Positions 15,662 through 23,758 of a stretch of 40,834 nucleotides of DNA are shown one piece after another. The DNA comes from Rheinheimera sp. (GTDB taxonomy: Bacteria; Pseudomonadota; Gammaproteobacteria; Enterobacterales; Alteromonadaceae). Under the pieces are notes generated by a model. The model saw only the letters and a list, made by a program, of their open reading frames with translations. It made no database searches and was not told the origin of the DNA. A program made the translations under genes and the position numbers. Positions within the stretch are counted from its first letter, which is position 1. Each line of letters opens with the position of its first letter. The stretch covers positions 41,128 to 81,961 of the forward strand of contig DMYW01000006.1 of assembly GCA_003482455.1 (NCBI GenBank). The letters run 5' to 3'.

Positions 15662-16314
15662 AACAGCACTTGTTCTTTAAACGCGCCGATAGGCAACGTT
15701 GGATGTTTGAGCTGGATCTCCAGCACCCAAATTCCAGGGATTGCATCGCCTGCAAGGTCGCCTAACGTGCCGCTGGCATACAACTTATGCGGAAAATCAC
15801 CGACGCGGTGACCTTTGATCTGATGATTCAGTTGATAGCCTTGTTGCCGCGCCGATTCTTCTGCGAACGCATAAAGTTCGGTGCCGGCGACACCTTGCCG
15901 CCATTTAGCCGCCACCTGCTCAAACACCAAATCAACGGCCCGCACTATCGCATGCGCTGCAGTGCTAGCGCCGACGGCATAGGTCGCGCCCACATCCGCT
16001 TCATGGCCTTGCCAGACTGGGCCTATATCGATGAAAAACACGTCATCGTCGCCAAGAATGGTGTCTGGTGCTGAAGCTTCACTGTAGATTTTGCAGGTGT
16101 TTTGGCCAAAGCGAATGATCGGCGGGTGCCAATGCTGCTCGGCGCCGCCCGCATCCAGCAGCTGCCGTGCCAGTGCATTGGCGGCCTGCTCTGTCATGCC
16201 GGGTCGAATGGCGGCGGCAATATCCGCCAGCAACTGCAACGCCCATTGTTGAGCTTGTTGCATCGTGATCAGTTGAAAATGCGGGCCAACCGCATGAGGG
16301 GAATGCTGTAGCAT
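15658..16314 (-). CDS. M24-family (pita-bread fold) peptidase-like protein
   Basis: The 218-residue protein consists of the catalytic domain only, without the N-terminal domain of prolidases. The five metal ligands of the family can be placed: D96 (FFIDIGP), D107 (GHEADVG), H169 or H176 (IKGHRVGDFPH), E199 (WVLEIQL) and E214 (FKEQVLF). This fits an Xaa-Pro aminopeptidase/methionine aminopeptidase-like hydrolase; the substrate is unknown. The ATG at 16314 is preceded by GGAG five bases upstream. The codon lies inside the stem of a 12-bp hairpin and the SD lies in its loop. The 3' end overlaps the convergent neighbour by four bases. Confidence 0.85.
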   Translation of the reverse strand: MLQHSPHAVGPHFQLITMQQAQQWALQLLADIAAAIRPGMTEQAANALARQLLDAGGAEQHWHPPIIRFGQNTCKIYSEASAPDTILGDDDVFFIDIGPVWQGHEADVGATYAVGASTAAHAIVRAVDLVFEQVAAKWRQGVAGTELYAFAEESARQQGYQLNHQIKGHRVGDFPHKLYASGTLGDLAGDAIPGIWVLEIQLKHPTLPIGAFKEQVLF

Positions 16315-16341
16315 AAAGTCTCCGGCAAAACTTTATGCTAC
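16308..16341 (-). promoter_or_regulatory. RNA hairpin holding the SD and start codon of the M24 gene
   Basis: GTAGCATAAAGT (16308-16319) and ACTTTATGCTAC (16330-16341) are perfect 12-base inverted repeats around 10 bases. In the minus-strand transcript the loop carries GGAG and the 3' arm carries the ATG. Folding would block initiation, so translational control (for example by temperature or a binding protein) is possible. It could also be a DNA operator. Confidence 0.6.
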
Positions 16342-16380
16342 CTGTCTGAATCCAAGGCGACAAGCCGCACGAACGACGCG

Positions 16381-16752
16381 TTATTGCATCGAATGCAAAC
16401 CGATCAGATTGCCTTCGGTATCTATAACTAACGTGACAAAACCATAAGGTCCGATACTCATTTTAGGGCGATGAACTTGCCCACCTGCGGCAACGACTCG
16501 GCTTTCCTCGACCGCACAATCTTCACAGGCGAAATACACCACAGTACTGTTATTGCCTGCTTTTACCTCAGGCACATGAATGAGAGCGCCACCTGCGCCC
16601 ACTTGCTGCTCACTCATGTCAAACGCATACATGGCAATGCCATCGACCGGTAGTGGTTGTAATTCAACATGTAGCACAGTTTCGTAAAACGCTTTGGCTC
16701 GAGCGATATCATCAACATAGATCTCAAACCAACAGACTGGATTAGCACGCAT
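16381..16752 (-). CDS. VOC-family (glyoxalase/bleomycin-resistance fold) protein
   Basis: The 123-residue protein begins CWFEIYVDDIARAKAFYETVL, the first beta-alpha-beta unit of the vicinal oxygen chelate fold. The second unit ends GPYGFVTLVIDTEGNLIGLHS, typical of the YtfH/glyoxalase-like group. A single VOC domain implies a homodimer. The metal ligands and substrate are uncertain. The ATG at 16752 has AAGGA eight bases upstream. It is in the same direction as the M24 gene with a 66-base spacer that contains the hairpin at 16308-16341. Confidence 0.88.
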   Translation of the reverse strand: MRANPVCWFEIYVDDIARAKAFYETVLHVELQPLPVDGIAMYAFDMSEQQVGAGGALIHVPEVKAGNNSTVVYFACEDCAVEESRVVAAGGQVHRPKMSIGPYGFVTLVIDTEGNLIGLHSMQ

Positions 16753-16883
16753 AACGGATTCCTTGTAGTAGAAAAGCCTCAGCGTAGCGTGATCTTTGCG
16801 TATTTTCCACGCAGATAGTGCTTGTTCCGGCTAAGTCATTTTCCTATACTCGAAGTTCTAATATATGCAGGAGTTGCAGTCAG

Positions 16884-17516
16884 ATGACGAGCAAACCATT
16901 GATTTTACTCGTATCGACAGCTATCGCAGCAGGGTTGCTCAGTAGCAGTGCCGCTGCCAATAGCGTCAAAATTTATAAATACCAAGACGCACACGGCAAC
17001 TTAGCGTTTGCGGATCGGCCACCAGTCGATACTGAATTCAAAGAATTGTTTTACGACTGTTATGCGTGTGGTAACAAAAATCAAATCGATTTTTTTACGG
17101 TACCGCTGATCACCGACAGATTTGAAGAAGAGATCCTTGCCGCGCATGAACAAAGCGGCATTTCAATTGGCTTGATCCGCGCGATGATCCACGCTGAATC
17201 AGGTTTTAATCACCGCGCTAAGTCCAGCAAAGGCGCGATTGGCTTAACCCAATTGATGCCCAAAACCGCTGACGAATTAGGTGTAGACCCTTACGATGAC
17301 GCGCAAAATATCTTGGGTGGCAGCATGTACATGGCCACTTTGCTGAAGCGCTACAACGGCGATCTGCAAAAAGCTGGGGCAGCCTACAACGCAGGCCCAG
17401 GCGCCGTCGATCAACACAATGGCCCACCGCCGTTTGCTGAAACCACGGAATACCTCAAGCGCCTAACCACCCTATACCAGCGTTACGAACAATTAGAGCA
17501 AACCAGCACCAACTAG
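16884..17516 (+). CDS. Exported lytic transglycosylase with DUF4124 and SLT domains
   Basis: The start is taken at ATG 16884, with AGGAG ten bases upstream, because it begins a clear signal peptide, MTSKPLILLVSTAIAAGLLS, cleaved near AAA-N (residue 25). Residues about 27-60 form a DUF4124-like strand (VKIYKYQDAHGNLAFADRPP). Residues about 85-200 are a soluble lytic transglycosylase domain with catalytic Glu105 in IHAESGFNH, GAIGLTQLMP and AAYNAGPGAV. It should cleave peptidoglycan in the periplasm with formation of 1,6-anhydro ends. A Cys pair (YDCYACG) may form a disulfide. It is a single-gene unit with a hairpin at its stop codon. Confidence 0.93.
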   Translation: MTSKPLILLVSTAIAAGLLSSSAAANSVKIYKYQDAHGNLAFADRPPVDTEFKELFYDCYACGNKNQIDFFTVPLITDRFEEEILAAHEQSGISIGLIRAMIHAESGFNHRAKSSKGAIGLTQLMPKTADELGVDPYDDAQNILGGSMYMATLLKRYNGDLQKAGAAYNAGPGAVDQHNGPPPFAETTEYLKRLTTLYQRYEQLEQTSTN

Positions 17517-17524
17517 GTGCTGGT
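17502..17524 (+). terminator. Hairpin spanning the transglycosylase stop codon
   Basis: ACCAGCACC (17502-17510) and GGTGCTGGT (17516-17524) form a perfect 9-bp stem. The stop codon TAG is at 17514-17516, in the loop and stem edge. The following T-run is poor, so termination strength is uncertain. Confidence 0.55.
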
Positions 17525-17674
17525 TATTCCTCTGACCGTACATCGATTTTATTTGCTGCAACTTGTTGTTTTTCTAATACTTTTCTGTACAAACTCCGCA
17601 CAACCTGCCTAAATAATTCGCACGTTAATTTTTTTCCGATGCTTTAAACCTTTGCTGCCAACGCACCGACTGAC

Positions 17675-17715
17675 CTGATATCAGAGCAACAAAGTTGGCG
17701 AAATTAGCTAACTTT
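17675..17715. promoter_or_regulatory. Palindromes upstream of the GSGD-repeat lipoprotein gene
   Basis: The 317-base gap 17525-17841 holds no gene. It contains the 10-base palindrome CTGATATCAG (17675-17684). It also has AAAGTTGGC (17691-17699) facing GCTAACTTT (17707-17715), a 9-base inverted repeat with one mismatch and a 7-base spacer. These are possible binding sites for a regulator; which one is unknown. Confidence 0.35.
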
Positions 17716-17841
17716 TGGCCCAGCAAGCTTTGTACCTTTTTGAATAATTCATTTAAGTGGCTGATTTTAAAAACAATTTAATCTGGCACCGAACTTGCGA
17801 ACATTTCAGTTTTGGCAAAAATCGACAACAAGGAATATCCC

Positions 17842-18624
17842 ATGCAACGTCTTCTCCCTACATTGTTTTGTTTATCCACTTTAACTGCCTGCGTTGTGCA
17901 CGTCGGCAATGACGCGCAAGCCGCTGAACTGACCAAAGAACATCAACAATTAACGCTCGATGCCGCGGGTTTAACCAGCTTGCTGGCGACCACTGGCGCT
18001 GGCGACATCACCATCATTGGCGATGCCAATGCCACTAAAATCGTGGTCGATGCCGATCTGTATTATGAAAACCGCAGCGATTTGACGTTCACCTTGGAAC
18101 ACAAAGGCAACGAGGCGCGTTTGGTTGCTGAATCGAATACCAGTGGTGTTGGTGTCGTTTGGAAAAGTAGTCCCTACATAGATTTAACCGTGCGGATGCC
18201 GGCAGCTTTGGCGCTGTCACTGGATGACGGCTCTGGCGATGTGTCGATCAGCGGACTTGCCAACAAGGTCCGCGTTGAAGATGGCTCGGGTGAGCTGAGC
18301 ATTGATGGCGGCAGCGACGTGCGCGTCACCGATGGCTCCGGTGATGTAGCCATTCAACGTTTGCAAGGCGCACTGAGCGTGGATGATGGTTCTGGCGATT
18401 TAAACATTTCAGACGTTAAAGGATCGGTCGAGATCTCCGACGGCTCTGGCGATATGCAAGTCAGCCGTGTCGGCGCGGTGAAAATTGACGACGGTTCCGG
18501 CGATATCTCGGTCACCGATGCTGACAGCCTGACGGTCGATGAAAGTGGCTCAGGTGAGCTGTCGTATGCCAACATCCGCGGTCGGGTACAAACCGACGAA
18601 GATGAGGATCAAAGCCGTAAATAA
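17842..18624 (+). CDS. Lipoprotein with GSGD beta-repeat (DUF4097-like) domain
   Basis: The ATG at 17842 (AAGGA seven bases upstream) gives a 260-residue protein with a lipoprotein signal, MQRLLPTLFCLSTLTAC, and lipobox cysteine C17. Residues about 30-125 resemble the N-terminal part of DUF4097/putative auto-transporter adhesin proteins. Residues about 128-250 contain seven repeats of about 20 residues, each with D/E-x-GSGD/E-hydrophobic-x-hydrophobic, predicted to stack as a beta-helix. Six of the seven keep the acidic GSG[DE] turn, which could bind cations. The tail is acidic (DEDEDQS). It has its own terminator and precedes a Yip1-like and MacAB-like cluster. Function is unknown; a surface or periplasmic scaffold is inferred. 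Confidence 0.82.
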   Translation: MQRLLPTLFCLSTLTACVVHVGNDAQAAELTKEHQQLTLDAAGLTSLLATTGAGDITIIGDANATKIVVDADLYYENRSDLTFTLEHKGNEARLVAESNTSGVGVVWKSSPYIDLTVRMPAALALSLDDGSGDVSISGLANKVRVEDGSGELSIDGGSDVRVTDGSGDVAIQRLQGALSVDDGSGDLNISDVKGSVEISDGSGDMQVSRVGAVKIDDGSGDISVTDADSLTVDESGSGELSYANIRGRVQTDEDEDQSRK

Positions 18625-18648
18625 TTCGTCAGTATCCTCCATCCGACG

Positions 18649-18677
18649 AAGCAGCCGACAGGCTGCTTTGTTTTTTT
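18649..18677 (+). terminator. Terminator after the GSGD-repeat lipoprotein gene
   Basis: AAGCAGCC (18649-18656) and GGCTGCTT (18661-18668) pair around GACA and are followed by TGTTTTTTT. It is a standard Rho-independent terminator. Confidence 0.9.
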
Positions 18678-18819
18678 ATAGTGCTGTGCAACCCGTAACA
18701 GCCCATCTGCGAGAGAATTCTGCCGTTGATGGAGTCTATTCGCCGCTGGTCACAATTTTACGCTGAGCATCGATGTCCCTTGGCAAGCTGGTTTCAGTTC
18801 AACGCACAAGGACATCGAC

Positions 18820-19500
18820 ATGCACCTTTTTAACCAAGTTATCCAAGTACTGACCTCTCCCCTTGCCGGTTTTAACGAACTTAAAGCCAAAACCAGTTGG
18901 CGCTGGCAACTGCTCCCCTTGCAGCTGCTGCTGATGGCGCTGGTGATGTGGTTTTTCTATCAAGGCATGTCGTTGCCGCATTTGGTAGAACAACAACTGT
19001 TGCTAGCTGGCCCGATGAACCCAGCCGAAAAAGAACAAGCCACCGCCGTACTGGGCCAAATGGCCAGCAATATGGCCTACATAGCGCCGGCGATGGCGGT
19101 GGTGACGTCGCTGATCGTGACCAGCCTGTGTGCAATTTATTTCTTGTTGGTTAGTCGCTTTGACAAACGATACAGCTTCGGAGACTGGTTCCAATTTGCG
19201 GTATGGACCCAATTGCCGATGCTGATTAACCTGCTGGGGTTGGTCGTGTTGGTGCTGCTTGCATCAAGCCCAGACGTACCGCTGACGCTGGCCAATTATG
19301 CGTCCATCAACCAGCTGTTTGACCTGACGCAACCCGGTGACGCCAAATTTAACCTGTTGGAAAACTTAAACTTGTTTTACGTATGGCAAATCATACTGGC
19401 TGCAGCAGGTTTAGAACGTTGGTTAGACCTCTCCAAGCAAAAAGCTTATGCACTGGCGGCGCTGCCTTATGTGCTGATCTTTGGTTTGTGGGCGCTATAA
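18820..19500 (+). CDS. Yip1-family integral membrane protein
   Basis: The 226-residue protein starts MHLFNQVIQVLTSPLAGFNEL, the usual amphipathic lead of bacterial Yip1-domain proteins. About five hydrophobic segments follow, at approximately 29-48, 80-112, 122-150, 185-197 and 208-226. The conserved patch FDKRYSFGDWFQFAVWTQLP lies between the second and third. Function is not established for bacterial members; they often sit beside transporters. AAGGA lies eight bases before the ATG. The stop is 9 bases before the adaptor gene, so it is probably the first gene of the transporter operon. Confidence 0.85.
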   Translation: MHLFNQVIQVLTSPLAGFNELKAKTSWRWQLLPLQLLLMALVMWFFYQGMSLPHLVEQQLLLAGPMNPAEKEQATAVLGQMASNMAYIAPAMAVVTSLIVTSLCAIYFLLVSRFDKRYSFGDWFQFAVWTQLPMLINLLGLVVLVLLASSPDVPLTLANYASINQLFDLTQPGDAKFNLLENLNLFYVWQIILAAAGLERWLDLSKQKAYALAALPYVLIFGLWAL

Positions 19501-19509
19501 GGAGCTGTC

Positions 19510-20691
19510 ATGAAAAACGCAGTGAAAGTCGGCGTTGGTCTGCTGCTGCTCGGCATGCTCATTGGCGTCAGTCACTATCGTAGCAACCGCCAACAGCTCA
19601 GTGTCGATACAGCATCCGTCACGCGCGGTTCGCTGGTCGACAGCACGCTCGCCAGTGGCAACTTGGTGTATCAACGGCAAATTAAACTGACGTCGGAGTT
19701 GATTGGCCGAGTGGTCAACGTCGCCGTGCACGAAGGGCAGCAGGTCAAACAAGGGGATTTACTGCTGGAACTGGACGCGGTCAGTTATCAACTGGATCAC
19801 GACAAAGCGGCGGCGAATGTGCAAATGCAACAGCTGCAGTTAGCCCAAGCGCAAAAACAACTGAGCCGTGCCGAGCAACAATTGTTGCGGCAGCAGCAGC
19901 TGGTCCAGCGCAAGCTACAAAGCACAGACGCTCTGGACGCTATTCGCACCGAACGCGACTTGGCAGCTCTGCAAGTCCAAACAGCCCAAGCCGCACTGAC
20001 GCAAGCACAGGCGACACAGGCGCAAGCGGCCGAACTGCTGCGTAAAAGCCGCTTTGTCGCGCCGATGGACGGAGTGGTGATTTCAGTCGACGTCGAACCG
20101 GGTGAAACCGTGATCCCCGGCACCACCAATTTACCGGGTTCTGATCTGCTGACGCTTGCCGACACGCGCGCTTTGCTGGCCGAACTGCGCGTCGATGAAG
20201 CCGACATTGCGCAAATATCGCTAGGACAAACTGCGGCTGTGTACGCGGCGGTGGCTCCAGAACAGGCCTTTCATGGCAAGGTAGTCAGTATCGCCAGTTC
20301 GGCCCGTCAACAAGGCCAGTCACAAGCATTAAGCTTCACCGTCAAAGTCCAACTGGACCAACAGGACGCTCGGCTGTTCCCCGGCATGAGTTGCCGCGCC
20401 GAGCTGACTAATCAGCAACTGGATCGCAGTTTGCTCATTCCGGCATCTGCACTGCAAAACAGCCAAGTCTGGCGCATCGTCCAAGGCAAAGCCGAACCTT
20501 TGGCCGTCACGACTGGCGTCACCAGCGATACGCAAGTGCAAGTGCTGACCGGCTTAAACGAAGGCGACGTGATCATCGCAGGGCCTGGCCGCGTGTTTCA
20601 TCAACTGAAAGCAGGGATGGCCGTGAGCACTAGCACGCCAGCAACCTCAGACCAAAACAAGCCAATGGAGTCAGATGATGCCAAGCACTAA
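19510..20691 (+). CDS. MacA-like periplasmic adaptor (HlyD/RND family)
   Basis: The 393-residue protein has one N-terminal membrane anchor (about 6-21). The first lipoyl half follows at about 60-90 (LTSELIGRVVNVAVHEGQQVKQGD). A long glutamine-rich coiled-coil hairpin spans about 93-178. The second lipoyl half is FVAPMDGVVISVDVEPGETV. Beta-barrel and membrane-proximal domains complete it. This is the architecture of MacA, which joins a MacB-type ABC transporter to an outer-membrane channel. No TolC gene is in the window. AAGGAG lies six bases before the ATG. The 3' end overlaps the ATPase gene by 17 bases, implying translational coupling. Confidence 0.93.
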   Translation: MKNAVKVGVGLLLLGMLIGVSHYRSNRQQLSVDTASVTRGSLVDSTLASGNLVYQRQIKLTSELIGRVVNVAVHEGQQVKQGDLLLELDAVSYQLDHDKAAANVQMQQLQLAQAQKQLSRAEQQLLRQQQLVQRKLQSTDALDAIRTERDLAALQVQTAQAALTQAQATQAQAAELLRKSRFVAPMDGVVISVDVEPGETVIPGTTNLPGSDLLTLADTRALLAELRVDEADIAQISLGQTAAVYAAVAPEQAFHGKVVSIASSARQQGQSQALSFTVKVQLDQQDARLFPGMSCRAELTNQQLDRSLLIPASALQNSQVWRIVQGKAEPLAVTTGVTSDTQVQVLTGLNEGDVIIAGPGRVFHQLKAGMAVSTSTPATSDQNKPMESDDAKH

Positions 20692-21388
20692 CCCAGTGAT
20701 CGCCATGCAGCAGATTGGTAAAACCTACCCGCTGGCCGACGGTGTCTACCAAGCGCTGCAACAAATTGATTTGACGATAGAACGCAATGAATACGTGGCG
20801 ATCATCGGCCCCAGTGGTTCCGGTAAATCGACCTTGTTAAACCTATTAGGTTGCTTGGATCAACCAAGCCATGGCGTCTATCGCATCGGTGACGAACGTG
20901 TCGACCAGCTCGATGCCAATGCGCTGGCGCAAGTCCGCAATCGACATATTGGCTTTATTTTTCAAAGTTTTCAGCTGCTGCCACGGCTGACGGTGCTGCA
21001 AAATGTGCTGCAACCCCTGCTCTATCGGGTGATGCCGCAACGCGAACGCGAAGCGCGCGCCATGCATTTGTTGTCACGCGTTGGCCTTGCCGACAAAGCC
21101 CAGCACAGGCCCAATCAACTGTCGGGTGGCCAGCGGCAACGGGTGGCGATCGCCCGTGCTTTGGTCACAGAACCAGCGCTGCTGCTTGGCGACGAACCTA
21201 CTGGCAACCTGGACAGCAAAACCACTGCCCAAGTCATGGAACTGTTTGATGAGTTGCATCAACAAGGTCAAACCATAGTGTTAGTCACCCATGAACAAGA
21301 AATTGCCGAGCATTGCCAGCGTGTGGTGCGCTTAGTCGATGGGCAGATTTATTCCGATATCCGCCAGCATGGGAGCAACCAAGCATGA
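20675..21388 (+). CDS. MacB-like ABC transporter ATP-binding protein (LolD/MacB group)
   Basis: The 237-residue ATPase shows Walker A GPSGSGKS (45-52), the Q-loop in IFQSFQLLPRLTV, signature LSGGQ (149-153), Walker B LLLGDEPTGNLDS (D173, E174) and the switch histidine H206 in LVTHEQ. The ATPase is a separate protein, unlike E. coli MacB where it is fused to the permease. The first of two adjacent ATGs is used here; the second, at 20678, has the better SD spacing. It overlaps the permease start by four bases (ATGA). Confidence 0.95.
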   Translation: MMPSTNPVIAMQQIGKTYPLADGVYQALQQIDLTIERNEYVAIIGPSGSGKSTLLNLLGCLDQPSHGVYRIGDERVDQLDANALAQVRNRHIGFIFQSFQLLPRLTVLQNVLQPLLYRVMPQREREARAMHLLSRVGLADKAQHRPNQLSGGQRQRVAIARALVTEPALLLGDEPTGNLDSKTTAQVMELFDELHQQGQTIVLVTHEQEIAEHCQRVVRLVDGQIYSDIRQHGSNQA

Positions 21389-22626
21389 CACAAGCAGAAT
21401 GGCTGAATCTGGGCTGGCAATCGCTGCGCAGCGCTTGGCTGTCGATCCGTGGTCACGGCTTGCGCAGCCTCTTGACCATGCTTGGCATTATTATCGGCGT
21501 TGCCGCCGTGGTGACGGTCGTGGCGATGATGAATGGCCTGTCCGCCGGAATTCGCTCGCAACTGGATGACCTTGGCAGCGACATGACCACCATCCGCGCC
21601 ATGACCACACCCGAGCAGCAGATGCTTGGCATCCAGCACAAATTAACCGAAGCGGACGTGGAATTGCTGCGCGCCAAGGTACCGGCTATTGCCGACCTTA
21701 CCGTGGCTATGCCGGCCTTTAGCTTTGGCCTGTCGGTGGTGTATGGCCGAAAAAGTACCCAAAGCCAACTGATCGGCGCCGATAGTGCGTATCAAAAAGT
21801 CATTCGGATTTACCCAGCGCAAGGACGTTTTATCAACAAAAACGATGACTTAAAGCGTCGGCGTGTGGTATTTATCGGCCCATCGTTAATTAAAAAATTG
21901 AATTTACCCGCTAAGCCCGTCGGGCAATTTATTTTGTTGTCTGGCGATTGGTTTCGGATCATCGGCGTCGGTGAAACGCGCGGTAGCTTGTTTGGCTTAG
22001 ACCAAGACAACTATTTGATCACGCCCTTTAGCACGGTCAAAGCGATGAATGGGCCGGATCAATTGCAGGTTGAGATTTCGTATCAAGCCAAAGCGGGCGT
22101 CGATGACAACATGCTACAGCAGCAAATCCGTCAGCTATTGCGCCAGCGCGCGCATTTGGCCGCCGATGCGCCTGAGCATATTGAATTTATTACGGCGGAA
22201 AAAACCCGCGAGCAATTTGGTAAGGTGCTGAATTCTGTCACTACAGTCGCCGCGGCCGTAGTCGGCGTAAGTTTGTTAGTCGGTGGCATCGGTGTAATGA
22301 ACATCATGTGGGTGTCAGTCACCGAGCGCACCCGCGAAATTGGCATCGTCAAAGCGCTAGGCGCCAGTCCCGCCTTTATTTTGTGGCAGTTTTTGCTCGA
22401 AGCTGTGGCGCTATCGCTGGCGGGTGGATTGATTGGTTTGGCCCTTGGCACTGGCATCGCGTGGCTGTTATCCAGCATGCTAGCACTTGGCGACAGTCCC
22501 TTGTTGCCATGGTGGGCTGGCGCGCTGGCGCTGGGTTTTACTAGTTGCATTGGTATTGTATTTGGCTTGGCCCCTGCCCTCAAAGCAGCACGGCTAGAAC
22601 CGGTAGAAGCATTACGTTATGAATAA
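21385..22626 (+). CDS. MacB-like ABC transporter permease (FtsX domain)
   Basis: The ATG at 21385 overlaps the ATPase stop and begins MTQAEWLNLGWQSLRS, so a longer frame from 21313 is not used. The 413 residues contain one transmembrane helix at about 28-50 (LLTMLGIIIGVAAVVTVVAMM). A large periplasmic MacB_PCD domain follows. Three C-terminal helices then carry the FtsX signature (GIGVMNIMWVSVTERTREIG, IVKALGAS). This topology fits mechanotransmission permeases that drive export of peptides or lipophilic compounds from the periplasm. It is followed, with an 8-base overlap, by a sensor kinase gene, which suggests a peptide-sensing and detoxification unit. Confidence 0.94.
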   Translation: MTQAEWLNLGWQSLRSAWLSIRGHGLRSLLTMLGIIIGVAAVVTVVAMMNGLSAGIRSQLDDLGSDMTTIRAMTTPEQQMLGIQHKLTEADVELLRAKVPAIADLTVAMPAFSFGLSVVYGRKSTQSQLIGADSAYQKVIRIYPAQGRFINKNDDLKRRRVVFIGPSLIKKLNLPAKPVGQFILLSGDWFRIIGVGETRGSLFGLDQDNYLITPFSTVKAMNGPDQLQVEISYQAKAGVDDNMLQQQIRQLLRQRAHLAADAPEHIEFITAEKTREQFGKVLNSVTTVAAAVVGVSLLVGGIGVMNIMWVSVTERTREIGIVKALGASPAFILWQFLLEAVALSLAGGLIGLALGTGIAWLLSSMLALGDSPLLPWWAGALALGFTSCIGIVFGLAPALKAARLEPVEALRYE

Positions 22627-23758
22627 TTTATGGTCGGCGTTACACCCTTATTGGCAGATCAGCTTCAAGCTCAGTCGCGCCTATTTGTGGACTAACTTGA
22701 TCCTCTGGTTTGGCGTGTGGACGGCCATGACCATCGCCATGAAAATGATCGTAAAACACGACGATGCGCAGCATTGGGGGCAATATGTGCGCATTGTGCT
22801 CGATGCCGTGTTTGCGTTTTTGCCGCTGCATTTTTTACTCAGGCCTTATTTAAAACTCTATGCCATTCCACGCTCACGCATTGGCCTTGAGGTGCTGCCG
22901 ATCGCGCTGGTGTTTTTGCTATTGTCCTACGGCTTGATGTGGTTGTCGGTCACCTTGGCAAAGTTACCACTGTTTGGCGCCATTGATATGAGCCAAATGG
23001 AAGTGATTAAAGACACAGCAAGCGGCAAAGGGCTGCAATTTGTGGTCAAAGACCACCAGCTGTTGTGGCTAGGCGCGATCAATAACTTAGTCATTGCGGC
23101 TACCTGGGCGGGTGCTTATTGGTTGTGCCACGCGGTGGCCGCGAAAAAAGCCATGCAAAAACAGATGCATGAAGCACAGTTGCAGCAGCTAACCAACCAG
23201 CTTAATCCACATTTTTTATTTAATGCGCTCAATAGCATTCGCGCTTTGATCTACGAAGATCAAGACAAAGCCGCACACACCGTCACCCAGCTGTCAGAAT
23301 TATTTCGTCATCATCTGCAAGCGCATCTCAAACCACTGTCGAGCCTGCGAGAAGAATGGCAGCTGGCCAGTCAATATTTGGCGATTGAACAAATTCGCTT
23401 TGAGAAGCGCCTCGAAGTGCATTGTGAACTGGCCGATGATTGCTTGGCGCAACAACTGCCGACGCTGACGCTGCTGACGTTGGTCGAAAACGCCATCAAA
23501 CACGGCATCAGCCCAAATGCGCGCGGCGGTAAAATTCAGTTGCGAGCCGCAAAACTAGATGCTCAGCGTTGGCAACTGCACATCAGCAATACGGTCGGTG
23601 CGCCCAGTCGCGAACAAAGCACGCGCACGGGCTTGGCCAATATTCGTCGTCGCTTAGAACTGCAGCATCCGCAGCAACGCCTGCAGTGGGTCAGTGACAA
23701 GGAGTCTTTTAGTATCACATTGGAGCTGGTGTATGATCCGAACCCTTATCGTGGATGA
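22619..23758 (+). CDS. LytS/YehU-type sensor histidine kinase
   Basis: The 379-residue kinase has about four membrane helices in the first 170 residues (about 23-42, 58-75, 92-114, 150-172). A short loop containing KDTASGKGLQFVVKDHQ is probably the sensory face. The His_kinase domain follows with H198 in QLNPHFLFNALNSI. The ATP-binding region shows the N-box LVENAIKHG (N291) and TGLANIRRRL. It overlaps the transporter permease by 8 bases and the LytTR regulator by 26, so one transcript covers sensing and export. The ligand is unknown. Confidence 0.94.
   Translation: MNNLWSALHPYWQISFKLSRAYLWTNLILWFGVWTAMTIAMKMIVKHDDAQHWGQYVRIVLDAVFAFLPLHFLLRPYLKLYAIPRSRIGLEVLPIALVFLLLSYGLMWLSVTLAKLPLFGAIDMSQMEVIKDTASGKGLQFVVKDHQLLWLGAINNLVIAATWAGAYWLCHAVAAKKAMQKQMHEAQLQQLTNQLNPHFLFNALNSIRALIYEDQDKAAHTVTQLSELFRHHLQAHLKPLSSLREEWQLASQYLAIEQIRFEKRLEVHCELADDCLAQQLPTLTLLTLVENAIKHGISPNARGGKIQLRAAKLDAQRWQLHISNTVGAPSREQSTRTGLANIRRRLELQHPQQRLQWVSDKESFSITLELVYDPNPYRG

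Noticed and set aside
20675..22626. Calling the ABC transporter a LolCDE lipoprotein-sorting system
   Set aside because: There is one permease with MacB_PCD/FtsX topology and a MacA-like adaptor next to it, which fits MacAB-type export; Lol systems have two permeases and no such adaptor.
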